DNA of 64,000 bases from Halosolutus gelatinilyticus. GTDB lineage: Archaea > Halobacteriota > Halobacteria > Halobacteriales > Natrialbaceae. The notes under the pieces are model-generated. The model was not told the DNA's origin. It did not search any database and worked only from the letters and a program-made list of their open reading frames with translations. This document shows positions 16,256 through 24,270 of the stretch, one piece after another; position 1 is the first letter of the stretch, and each line of letters starts with the position of its first letter. The stretch is from the NCBI RefSeq assembly GCF_023028105.1, contig NZ_CP095491.1, positions 2,108,001-2,172,000 on the forward strand. Direction: 5' to 3'. The position numbers were made by a program, and so were the translations under genes.

Positions 16256-17125
16256 CTACAGGGCGAGGAATTCTTCGGCGGTCTCCCAGAGGACCTTGCG
16301 CTGGGTCGCCTCGTCGAAGTCAAGCTCGGCGAACTGTTCGAGCCACGGTTTCGGCTCGAGCATCGGATAGTCGGTGCCGAACATAACCTTGTCCGACAGG
16401 AGTGTCTTCGCGTAGTGGAGCACCTGGTCGTCGATGTATCGGGGCATCCACCCCGAGAGGTCCATGTAGACGTTGCCCTTCTGCTGGCAGATCGCCAGCT
16501 GTTCTTTCTCCCACGGGTAGGCCGGGTGGGCGATGAGAATCCGGAGGTCGGGGTGTTCGGCGGCCACGTCGTCGATCAGCATCGGGTTCCCGTACTTGAT
16601 CTTCAGTCCGCGACCGCCCGGCGAGCAGGCCCCGAGCGTGGAGTTGCCGCCGTGGAACACGACTGGCACGTCGAGGTCCTCAATCGTCGCCCACAGCGCC
16701 TCGTGTTCGGGGGCCGAGGGATCGAACCCCTGGGCGATCTGCTGGAACTTGAACCCCGACAGGTCGAGATCCTCGACGCAGCGGATCGCCTCCTCGACGC
16801 AGTCGTCCTTGAGCGGGTCGACGGAGCCGAAGCCGACGAAGAAATCGTCGTACTCGTCGCGAACCTCCGCGACGTAGTCGTTGGGTACCGGCGGATTCCC
16901 CGTGTTCGTCTCCGCGTCCCAGCCGAGCAGGACGGCCCGACCGACGCCGGCCTCGCGGTACTCGGCGATCATGTTCTCGTAGGTGTCGGTCTCCAGGTCG
17001 GCGCCGAACCGATCGGCTGCGTCTTTCATCATCTGCCCGCCGGCGTCGTGGAGGAACTCGCTGGTCGGCTGGTGCGCGTGCGTATCGATCGCCCGCGGCT
17101 CGTCGAGGACGTCAGGCAAACCCAT
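16256..17125 (-). CDS. Amidohydrolase-2 family metal-dependent hydrolase
   Basis: This 289-residue TIM-barrel protein of the ACMSD/amidohydrolase-2 superfamily has an N-terminal metal motif DTHAH (about residues 14-18), a mid-barrel VVFHGGNS, LIAHPAYPWEKEQLA and a late FGTDYPML carrying the catalytic Asp. Members decarboxylate or hydrolyse aromatic-ring fission products and related acids. It lies 71 bases downstream of a small ORF on the same strand and converges on the IclR at 15164, the natural candidate regulator. The substrate is unknown. Confidence 0.82.
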   Translation of the reverse strand: MGLPDVLDEPRAIDTHAHQPTSEFLHDAGGQMMKDAADRFGADLETDTYENMIAEYREAGVGRAVLLGWDAETNTGNPPVPNDYVAEVRDEYDDFFVGFGSVDPLKDDCVEEAIRCVEDLDLSGFKFQQIAQGFDPSAPEHEALWATIEDLDVPVVFHGGNSTLGACSPGGRGLKIKYGNPMLIDDVAAEHPDLRILIAHPAYPWEKEQLAICQQKGNVYMDLSGWMPRYIDDQVLHYAKTLLSDKVMFGTDYPMLEPKPWLEQFAELDFDEATQRKVLWETAEEFLAL

Positions 17126-17196
17126 ACCGTGTGCAAAGCCGCGTCGCTATATGTATCTTTTCTCGAAGATCGCACGGGGACGCCGGTCCCGCGGCG

Positions 17197-17427
17197 TCAC
17201 TCGGTCGATTCCGCCCGCTGGTCGAGCAGTCGCTCGATCTCCGCCTCGTCGAGCACGTCGATCAGGGCGGCGTCCTTGCGCTGGTAGCGTTCCCACTGGT
17301 CGTCGGTCAGCAGTTCCCGAAGCTCGTCGTCCGTCACGGCCGCTTCCAGCGTATCGTTCAGGTCGTCGGGATCGTATCCGGACACCGGCATGATCCCCGC
17401 TACGACGCTCACGTCCTTATACGTCAC
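17197..17427 (-). CDS. Small hypothetical ORF or 5'-truncated gene
   Basis: From GTG 17427 this encodes 76 residues, ending in an acidic helical segment (DDELRELLTDDQWERYQRKDAALIDVLDEAEIERLL, given here only as its key pattern). An ATG at 17391 would give 64 residues. Codon choice stays coding-like upstream to about 17495 (a DWDLWVGIDDR segment) without a start codon, before an A+T-rich tract begins. The gene may therefore have lost its 5' end. It precedes the amidohydrolase by 71 bases on the same strand. I do not recognise the family. Confidence 0.4.
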   Translation of the reverse strand: MTYKDVSVVAGIMPVSGYDPDDLNDTLEAAVTDDELRELLTDDQWERYQRKDAALIDVLDEAEIERLLDQRAESTE

Positions 17428-17883
17428 AGGGGCCTCGATTCGTTCGGACCGGGGTCCGAGCGTTCGATCGTCGATCCCGACCCACAGATCCCAATCATAG
17501 ATTATGTATTTATATAAAATATGTTTTTCATATATCTGTTTCCTGTTTTTCGGTTCTGATCGCGAGGAGTTCCAGGTAAACCGGGTTTTGATCCGATATA
17601 AGCCGGTTTTTCTCACCACTACGAACCGGACTGTAGTCGCTAGCCGTTCCTCGAATTCCAGTCCGAATATCCTTCGAATCGTTCGTGTAGAGGGTCGAAT
17701 GGCCGGTACTCAGGATCGATCGATCGACCGAATCGAGATCGGTCGGTTTCGAGAGAGGATTCGACTCATTAACTATTTTTGTAATTTCGGTGCGAGCCAG
17801 CGCGATCGCCGGAACGGATTTCGGACGGTCGTGGCCAAGCGGGTCGAACCCAGTCGGCGGAGAACGATCGGTTCGGCGCGGGG
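17428..17883. other. Intergenic region with A+T-rich tract
   Basis: At about 17497-17540 the sequence is far more A+T-rich than its surroundings (TATTTATATAAAATATG and flanks). This could supply a minus-strand TATA box for the amidohydrolase unit or mark an insertion/deletion boundary. The rest, to the end of the enoyl-CoA hydratase gene, holds no gene I can support. Confidence 0.45.
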
Positions 17884-18690
17884 TCACTCGCCGGTAAACT
17901 CCGGCTCGCGACCCTCGAGGAACGCGTCGATCCCTTCGTCCTTGTCCGCGGTCGCGAACAGCTGGACGAACAGTTCGGACTCGTACTGCAGCCCCTCCTC
18001 GAGCCCCATCCGCGAGCCCGCTTTGACCGCCTTCTTGGCGAACTCGAGCGCGATCGGGCTCTTCTCGGCCATCGAAGCCGCGAGGTCGTAGACGCCGTCG
18101 TCGAGGTCGTCTTCGTCGTAGACCTCGTCGACGAGGCCGATCTCTTTGGCTTCCGCGGCGTCGACGAGTTCGCCCGAGAGGATGAGCCGCATCGCCTGCC
18201 CCTCGCCGACGAGGCGGGCGAGCCGCTGCGTGCCGCCGCCGCCGGGGATGAGTCCGAGGTTGATCTCGGGCTGGCCGAGTTTCGCGCCCGCCGCGGCGAT
18301 GCGGACGTCGCAGGCCTGCGCGAGTTCGCAGCCGCCCCCGAGCGCGTGGCCGTTGATGCGGGCGATGACCGGAATCGTCGCGTCGTCGACGGTCTCGTAG
18401 ACCCGCGGGCGCTCGCTCGCCCGTCGCTGCTCGACGAGTCCGCGGTCCCTGAACTCGGTCACGTCCGCTCCGGCGACGAACGCGCCCGACCCCTCGCCGC
18501 CGGTGAGCACGAGCACCCGTACGTCGTCGTCCGCGTCCGCGGCCGCGACGGCGTCCTTGAGCTCCGTCCGGACCTGTCCGTTCAGCGCGTTCCGGGCGTC
18601 GGGCCGCTCGATCGCGATCGTCGCGACCCGCTCGACACGTTCGCCGACGTCGACGGAGAGCAGGTCGTACTCGTCTCGAAGCTCACTCAT
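17884..18690 (-). CDS. Enoyl-CoA hydratase/isomerase (crotonase family)
   Basis: This 268-residue crotonase-fold protein has the oxyanion-hole segments GAFVAGADVTEF (about 60-72) and ALGGGCELAQACDVRIA (about 105-121), and GLIPGGGGTQRLARLVG with the family's catalytic region. It should hydrate 2-enoyl-CoA to 3-hydroxyacyl-CoA. The start ATG 18690 overlaps the stop of the upstream dehydrogenase by eight bases, so the two are translationally coupled and catalyse consecutive beta-oxidation steps. A GTG three codons upstream is less likely. Confidence 0.88.
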   Translation of the reverse strand: MSELRDEYDLLSVDVGERVERVATIAIERPDARNALNGQVRTELKDAVAAADADDDVRVLVLTGGEGSGAFVAGADVTEFRDRGLVEQRRASERPRVYETVDDATIPVIARINGHALGGGCELAQACDVRIAAAGAKLGQPEINLGLIPGGGGTQRLARLVGEGQAMRLILSGELVDAAEAKEIGLVDEVYDEDDLDDGVYDLAASMAEKSPIALEFAKKAVKAGSRMGLEEGLQYESELFVQLFATADKDEGIDAFLEGREPEFTGE

Positions 18691-19573
18691 CGACACCACC
18701 CCAATCGCCGCTCATCGCGACGCGATCGCCACCTTCCCAGACGTAGAACCCCTCGCCGGTCTTCTTGCCGAGCTTGCCCGCCCGGACCTTCCGGCGCAGC
18801 GCCTGCGGCGGCTTGAACCGCTCCCCTAACTCCTCGCGGAGGTGCTCGGCGATGTGCAGGCGGACGTCCAGCCCGACGTGATCGCCGAGTTCGATCGGTC
18901 CCATCGGGTAGCCGTAGCCGAGCGTCATCGCCTCGTCGATGGCGGCCGGGCTGGCGACGCCCTCCTCGACCATCCGGATCGCCTCCAGCCCGAGCGCGAG
19001 CCCGAGTCGCGAGGTGGCGAACCCGGCGCTGTCGCGGACGACGACGTCCTCCTTGCCGACGTCGCGGACGTAGTCCACGGCGAACGCCTCCGTTCGATCG
19101 TCGGTCTGCTCGGCGATCACGATCTCGACGAGGTCCATCAGGTGCGGCGGGTTGAAGAAGTGGAGTCCGACGGCGCGCTCGGGCCGATCGAGCGCGCTGG
19201 CCATCTCCGTCACGGACAGCGAGGAGGTGTTCGAGGCGATCACCGTCTCCTCGCCAGCCGCGTCCTCGACGTCCGAGAAGACGTCCTTCTTCAGATCCAT
19301 CTCCTCCGGGACCGCCTCGATCACGAGGTCGGCATCGGCAACGGCCGCCTCCAGGTCGGTCGTGCCCTCGATCCGGTCGAGCGTCGCCGCCATCTCGGCT
19401 TCGGTCACCTTGTCGCGTTCGACGCCACCCCGCAGGTTCTCGCGGATTCCCGCGATCCCGTCGTCGACGAGATCGTCCTCGATGTCCCGCAGGACGACGT
19501 CGTGGCCCGCCATCGCGGACACCTGGGCGATTCCGTGTCCCATGCTCCCGGCTCCGAGCACTGCGATTCGCAT
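18683..19573 (-). CDS. 3-hydroxyacyl-CoA dehydrogenase
   Basis: This 296-residue enzyme has the NAD-binding motif GAGSMGHGIAQ at residue 7, the catalytic region VGLHFFNPPHLMDLVEI with its conserved His, and a C-terminal dimerisation domain (LGYGYPMGPIELGDHVGLD). It is the size of 3-hydroxybutyryl-CoA dehydrogenases. It oxidises 3-hydroxyacyl-CoA to 3-oxoacyl-CoA. ATG 19573 is preferred to upstream starts because the Rossmann strand begins at once. It heads the two-gene unit with the enoyl-CoA hydratase and is divergent from the thiolase at 19723. Confidence 0.9.
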   Translation of the reverse strand: MRIAVLGAGSMGHGIAQVSAMAGHDVVLRDIEDDLVDDGIAGIRENLRGGVERDKVTEAEMAATLDRIEGTTDLEAAVADADLVIEAVPEEMDLKKDVFSDVEDAAGEETVIASNTSSLSVTEMASALDRPERAVGLHFFNPPHLMDLVEIVIAEQTDDRTEAFAVDYVRDVGKEDVVVRDSAGFATSRLGLALGLEAIRMVEEGVASPAAIDEAMTLGYGYPMGPIELGDHVGLDVRLHIAEHLREELGERFKPPQALRRKVRAGKLGKKTGEGFYVWEGGDRVAMSGDWGGVDE

Positions 19574-19722
19574 GATCGTACACACTTCGGTCGCGATCAA
19601 AAACGTTCCCTTTCGGGGCCCGTTCGCGCGGTCCCGACGGTCGCGTTCGGGCGACGCGACCGCTCCGGATCGGAGCCGTCGAACGGAGTTACTTTACGCT
19701 CCGGGCGAGAACGACACTCGCA

Positions 19723-20859
19723 ATGAGCGATCGGCAGCCGGTCATCGTCTCGGCGGTCAGGACCCCACAGGGGAAACGCGGCGGCGTCTTCGCCGAACTC
19801 GGTAGCGACGCGCTCTCGGTTCCGCTCGTCGACGAGCTGCTCGATCGAACCGGGCTCTCCGGCGACGACGTCGACGACGTTCGCTGGGGGTGTGCGAAGC
19901 AGGTGAACGAACAGAGCAACAACATCGCGCGCGTGATCGCGCTCTGTTCGGGGCTCGGCGAGGGCGTCCCGGGAACGACGATCGATCGGCTCTGTGCGTC
20001 CTCGGCGGAGGCGATCGCGAGCGCGAGCGACGCGATCCGGGCGGGCCAGCGCGAGGCGATCGTCGCGGGCGGCGTGGAGAACATGTCCCGCAACGAGCGC
20101 CGGAAGGGGATCGGCTCCTACGACGGGATCGCGGAGCGATACGACGCGGCCGGCCTCGCGATGGGTCAGACGGCCGAGAACGTGGCCGAGCAGTTCGAGA
20201 TCTCGCGGAAACGCCAGGACGAGTACGGCGCGCGAAGCCAGCAGCGCGCCTGCCGGGCGACGGACGCGGGCAGGTTCGAGGCGGAGATCGTCCCGATCCA
20301 GACCGCGGACGGGCTCGTCGAGGCGGACGAGGGGCTCCGCCCCGGCACGACGGCGGAGACGATCGCGGAGCTCCCGCCGGCGTTCCGCGAGGACGGGACC
20401 GTCACCGCCGCGAACGCCTCCCAGATCTCCGACGGCGCGGCTGGCGTTCTGCTCACGAGCAGGGCGTTCGCCGAGGAGCGCGGCCTCGAGGTCCTCGCCG
20501 CGATCGAGGACCACGACGTCGCCGGCGTCGATCCGACCGTGATGGGGATCGGTCCGGTGCCCGCGGTTCGGCGCATCTGGAGGCGCAACGGCCGCGACGT
20601 CGACGACTACGACCTCGTGGAACTCAACGAGGCCTTCGCCAGCCAGACGCTGTACTGCAAGGACGAACTCGGCGTCGCCGACGATCGGCTCAACGTCAAC
20701 GGCGGCGCGATCGCGCTCGGCCACCCGCTGGGCGCCTCCGGCGCCCGCCTGCCCGTGACCCTGATCCACGAACTGCGACGTCGGGGCGGCGGACTCGGCC
20801 TCGCGACGATGTGCGTGGGCTACGGTCAGGGCATCGCGATCGAGTTCCGCGTCCCGTAG
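19723..20859 (+). CDS. Thiolase (acetyl-CoA C-acyltransferase)
   Basis: This 378-residue thiolase has the nucleophilic Cys in [17 protein letters not shown] (about residue 90), the [10 protein letters not shown] segment, [19 protein letters not shown] with the active His, and CVGYGQG with the second Cys. It cleaves 3-oxoacyl-CoA with CoA, completing the pathway of the divergent dehydrogenase/hydratase pair. A TTACTTTACG box lies about 30 bases before ATG 19723, so the 149-base gap probably drives both directions. Confidence 0.9.
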   Translation: MSDRQPVIVSAVRTPQGKRGGVFAELGSDALSVPLVDELLDRTGLSGDDVDDVRWGCAKQVNEQSNNIARVIALCSGLGEGVPGTTIDRLCASSAEAIASASDAIRAGQREAIVAGGVENMSRNERRKGIGSYDGIAERYDAAGLAMGQTAENVAEQFEISRKRQDEYGARSQQRACRATDAGRFEAEIVPIQTADGLVEADEGLRPGTTAETIAELPPAFREDGTVTAANASQISDGAAGVLLTSRAFAEERGLEVLAAIEDHDVAGVDPTVMGIGPVPAVRRIWRRNGRDVDDYDLVELNEAFASQTLYCKDELGVADDRLNVNGGAIALGHPLGASGARLPVTLIHELRRRGGGLGLATMCVGYGQGIAIEFRVP

Positions 20860-21110
20860 CGTCGACGGTGCGACGACGGCGCTACCGTCGGCCGAGACGG
20901 TGCGCGAGCGAACGCCGAGAAACGGTGGTAGGTGGTTTCGCGACCGGTGGTCGCGGCGGTCCCGATACTGTGAATTTCGGTCGGGCGACCGACTCGCCTC
21001 GGGCAAGCTCCCCTTTGTCCCGCCGTTACTTAAGGATTTCCGTCATTTCGGCTCGAAAGCCGAACGCTACCGACCGCGACACGGTTTCCAGCGGCGCTCG
21101 GTTCCGGACC

Positions 21111-22250
21111 CTACAGAAGCTGGTCGGCGATGATGTTCTTCTGAATCTCGCTCGTCCCCTCGTAGATCTTCGTGATGCGGGCGTCGCGGTAGTACCGTTC
21201 GGCCGGGTAGTCCGTGACGTACCCGGACCCCCCGTGGACCTGGATCCCCTCGTCCGCGACCTCGACGGAAACCTCGCTGGCGAACAGCTTCGCCATGCTC
21301 GAGAACTGCGCGGCGACGTCCTGGTTCTCCCGCTCGACCTGCGTCGCGGCGCGGTAGGTCAGCGATCGGGCGGCCTCGACTTTGGTCGCCATCTCGGCGA
21401 GTTTGTGCTCGATCGCTTGGAACTCCGTAATCTTCTGGCCGAACTGCTCGCGCTCGGTGGCGTACTCGATCGCAGCGTCGAGTGCACCCTGGGCGGCGCC
21501 GACGGCCTGTGCGGCGACGCTGGTGCGACCGGAGGCGAAGAACTCCATCAGCTGGTAGAAGCCCCTGTCGAGTTCGCCGATGACGTTCTCCTCGGGGATG
21601 TGGACGTCGTCGATGACGACCTCCGCGAGGTCGGAGGCGCGGATGCCAAGTTTGTTGTCGATCTTTTCGCGGTTGACGCCGTCGGCGTCCATCGGGACGA
21701 GAAAGGCGGTGATGCCGCGGTGACCCTCGCCGGGACTGGTCTTGGCCATCAGAACGCCGATGTCGGCGACGGTGCCGTTGGTGATCCACATCTTGGCGCC
21801 GTTGAGCACGTACTCGTCGCCGTCTTTCTCCGCCGTGGTCTCGATGCCGGCGACGTTCGAGCCGTGTGCGGGCTCGGAGATCATCGAGCAAGATGCCGTC
21901 TCCCCGCCCGCGATCCTGGGCAGCCACTCCTCTTTCATCCACTCGTCGCCGAACTCGACGATCATGTTCGTCCCGAAGCCGGCGCTGCCGACCGCGGAGC
22001 CGATCCCGGGATCGGCGCGCCACAGTTCCTCGGTGACGATCGTCGAGGAGAGTTTGTCCATTCCGGCCCCGCCGTACTCCAGCGGAATGGTCGGCGCAAC
22101 AAAGTCGTACTCGGCCGCCTTCTTGCGGATCTCCTCGGGATACGTGCCCTCGCGATCGTACTCCTCGGCGACCGGTTTCATCTCGTTCTCGCCGAACTCG
22201 CGGACGGCGTCGCGGATCGCCCGGTGTTCGTCTGACAGACTGAAAGCCAT
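21111..22250 (-). CDS. Acyl-CoA dehydrogenase
   Basis: This 379-residue FAD enzyme has the normal three-domain order: an alpha domain, then CSMISEPAHGSNVAG and KMWITNGTVADI, then the C-terminal four-helix bundle. The catalytic Glu lies in YEGTSEIQKN near residue 368. It should make the 2-enoyl-CoA used by the enoyl-CoA hydratase at 17884. It converges on the thiolase. Chain-length preference cannot be read from the sequence. Confidence 0.9.
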   Translation of the reverse strand: MAFSLSDEHRAIRDAVREFGENEMKPVAEEYDREGTYPEEIRKKAAEYDFVAPTIPLEYGGAGMDKLSSTIVTEELWRADPGIGSAVGSAGFGTNMIVEFGDEWMKEEWLPRIAGGETASCSMISEPAHGSNVAGIETTAEKDGDEYVLNGAKMWITNGTVADIGVLMAKTSPGEGHRGITAFLVPMDADGVNREKIDNKLGIRASDLAEVVIDDVHIPEENVIGELDRGFYQLMEFFASGRTSVAAQAVGAAQGALDAAIEYATEREQFGQKITEFQAIEHKLAEMATKVEAARSLTYRAATQVERENQDVAAQFSSMAKLFASEVSVEVADEGIQVHGGSGYVTDYPAERYYRDARITKIYEGTSEIQKNIIADQLL

Positions 22251-22445
22251 AGCGGACCATGGGAACCGCGAGACAAAATAGCTTCGGTTTCTCTAACCAC
22301 TGATAACTATATATCCAATTAGACCAACGATGCTGTGGAAAATAGCTATAAAGTTAAAATTTGTAAGCTACGCTATTCGTCTCGAGGCGATCGACGGCCG
22401 ACTCGATCGGGTCGGCCGTCGGAGTCAGCGCCACCTCCGCGTCGT

Positions 22446-24152
22446 CTACGCCCGTTCGTCGCGGATCTTGAACTTCTGGACCTTGCCGGTCGCGGTCCGG
22501 GGAAGCTCGTCGACGAACTCGACCTCGCGGGGGTGTTTGTACGCCGCCAGGTTCGCCAGGCAGTACTCCCTGATCGCGTCCGGCGTCGCGTCCGCGTCGA
22601 GCGTCGGGACGACGTACGCCTTGACCGTCTCGCCGCGGCGCTCGTCCGGGACGCCGACGACGGCGGCGTCGGCGACGGCCTCGTGCTCGAAGAGGAGTTC
22701 CTCGACTTCCCGCGGGTAGACGTTGTAGCCGCCCGTGACGATCATGTGCTTCTCGCGATCGACGACGTAGAAGAAGTCGTCCTCGTCCCAGTAGCAGACG
22801 TCGCCGGTGTGGAACCAGCGTCTACCACCCTCCTCGGTGAAGGCCTCCTCGTTCGCGTCGGGCAGGCCGTAGTAGCCCTTCATCACGTTCGGCCCCGACA
22901 CGACGAGTTCGCCCGTGATCTCGTGGAGGTCGGCCGCTTCGGCGGTTTCACCGTCTTCTCGCGGGCTTCGCCCGCTCGAACGGTTCGCGGAACTTCGTTC
23001 CGCGCTACCTTCGCCTCGTTGCGTCAGAGACGCAACGCTCTCCTCGTCGATCGGTCCGTCCCCGACGCGCGGCACCGTCTCGAAATTCTCGTCCACCACC
23101 TTCGCGTCGACGCCGTCGAGCGGCCGGCCGATGCTCCCCTTGCGACGGGCATCCGGCGTGTTCGCGTGGGTGACGGGGCTCGTCTCGGTCAGGCCGTACC
23201 CTTCGTTGAGCTGGACGCCGTACAGCCCCTCGAACCGCTTGAGGACCTCGATCGGGAGGCTCGCACCGCCGGAGTTGACGAACCGCAGCGAGTCGAACGC
23301 GTACCCGTCGGCGTCGGGCCGGTTGATCATGTCGTTGAACATCGCCGGGACGCCGAACATGATCGTGATCCCCTCGTCCTCCAGGAGGTCCATCACGGCG
23401 GCGGCGTCCCACTCGGGGACCGGATAGTAGGTCCCGCCGCTGTACATCGCGCCGTTCATCACGACCGACATGCCGTAGATGTGAAACAGCGGCAGGGTGC
23501 CGATCAGCCGATCGGACGCTCGGAAGCCGCCCGGCGGCACGGCGGCGTTCGCTCGCGTCGTCCACGCGAGGTTGCGGTGCGTGAGGAGCACCCCTTTGGG
23601 CGTGCCGGTCGTGCCGCTGGTGTAGGGCTGGACCGCGACGTCGTCGTCCGCTCGATCGACGATCGGCAGCGCGTCGTCCGCGAGGAACGCCTCGAACGGG
23701 ATCGCGCCGGCGACGTCGGCGTCCTCGTCGCGAGATGAGGACTCCCTCTCCGGTGACCGTCGCTCGCCGACGCTGATCACCCGCTCGACGTCGGTGTCGT
23801 CGAGCACCGCGGCGACCTGCGAGACGTTGTCCGCGAGGGAGACGACCGCCTTCGCGCCGCTGTCGCCGAGCAGGTGGCCGATCTCGCGGGCCTTGTACTG
23901 CGGGTTCATCGGCACGACGATCGCACCCGCCCGCAGCGTCCCGTAGAAGGCCGTCACGAACTGGGGCAGGTTCGGCAGGTAGATGCCGACTCGATCGCCC
24001 TCGCCGATCCCCGCCTCCTCGAGCGCCCGGGCGAACCGGCCCGCTCGCTCCCAGAACTGTGCGTAGCTCACTTCCGCGCCGTCCGAGGCGATCGCTGCGG
24101 AATCCGGGTTCGCCTCGACGGTCTCGGCGACGTCGGTCACGAGGTTCGTCAT
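22446..24152 (-). CDS. Long/medium-chain acyl-CoA synthetase, AMP-forming, with inserted hairpin element
   Basis: This 568-residue ANL ligase has YTSGTTGTPKGVLLTHRN at about 180-197, GYGLTETSPVTH near 315 and the C-terminal GYNVYPREVEELL and TATGKVQKFKIR. It activates a fatty or aryl acid for the neighbouring beta-oxidation enzymes. A low-complexity Ser/Arg/Glu segment at about residues 371-410 (SLTQRGEGSAERSSANRSS) interrupts the region between the adenylate-binding core and GELVVSGPNVMKGYYG. It corresponds to three perfect hairpins in the DNA. A second, shorter palindromic insertion lies near residue 140. The gene is otherwise intact. Confidence 0.85.
   Translation of the reverse strand: MTNLVTDVAETVEANPDSAAIASDGAEVSYAQFWERAGRFARALEEAGIGEGDRVGIYLPNLPQFVTAFYGTLRAGAIVVPMNPQYKAREIGHLLGDSGAKAVVSLADNVSQVAAVLDDTDVERVISVGERRSPERESSSRDEDADVAGAIPFEAFLADDALPIVDRADDDVAVQPYTSGTTGTPKGVLLTHRNLAWTTRANAAVPPGGFRASDRLIGTLPLFHIYGMSVVMNGAMYSGGTYYPVPEWDAAAVMDLLEDEGITIMFGVPAMFNDMINRPDADGYAFDSLRFVNSGGASLPIEVLKRFEGLYGVQLNEGYGLTETSPVTHANTPDARRKGSIGRPLDGVDAKVVDENFETVPRVGDGPIDEESVASLTQRGEGSAERSSANRSSGRSPREDGETAEAADLHEITGELVVSGPNVMKGYYGLPDANEEAFTEEGGRRWFHTGDVCYWDEDDFFYVVDREKHMIVTGGYNVYPREVEELLFEHEAVADAAVVGVPDERRGETVKAYVVPTLDADATPDAIREYCLANLAAYKHPREVEFVDELPRTATGKVQKFKIRDERA
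22961..23037. repeat. Three perfect hairpins inserted in-frame in the acyl-CoA synthetase gene
   Basis: Hairpin 1 is 22961-22975 (GCGGGC, loop TTC). Hairpin 2 is 22986-23004 (CGCGGAAC, loop TTC). Hairpin 3 is 23017-23037 (CGTTGCGTC, loop AGA). All arms are perfect and all loops are three bases. The encoded peptide is Ser/Arg-rich and unlike the family consensus. Confidence 0.85.
23721..23742. repeat. Second short palindrome in the acyl-CoA synthetase gene
   Basis: GTCCTCGTC and GATGAGGAC pair with one mismatch around the loop GCGA. The encoded residues (ESSSRDEDAD region) fall between conserved blocks and look inserted. Confidence 0.6.
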
Positions 24153-24270
24153 GTCTCGTGTGACCGTCGTGCGAAGACCACAAAAGGATTGTTACTCGCG
24201 AATCGCGTCGCACGACGACCGACGAGCCGGTTTCGCCACCGATCGGCGCGGCGGTCGAAACCGCCCGGTA

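Noticed and set aside
19890-22235. A 781-codon plus-strand frame
   Set aside because: It overlaps the thiolase out of frame and then runs antisense to the acyl-CoA dehydrogenase; no protein features.
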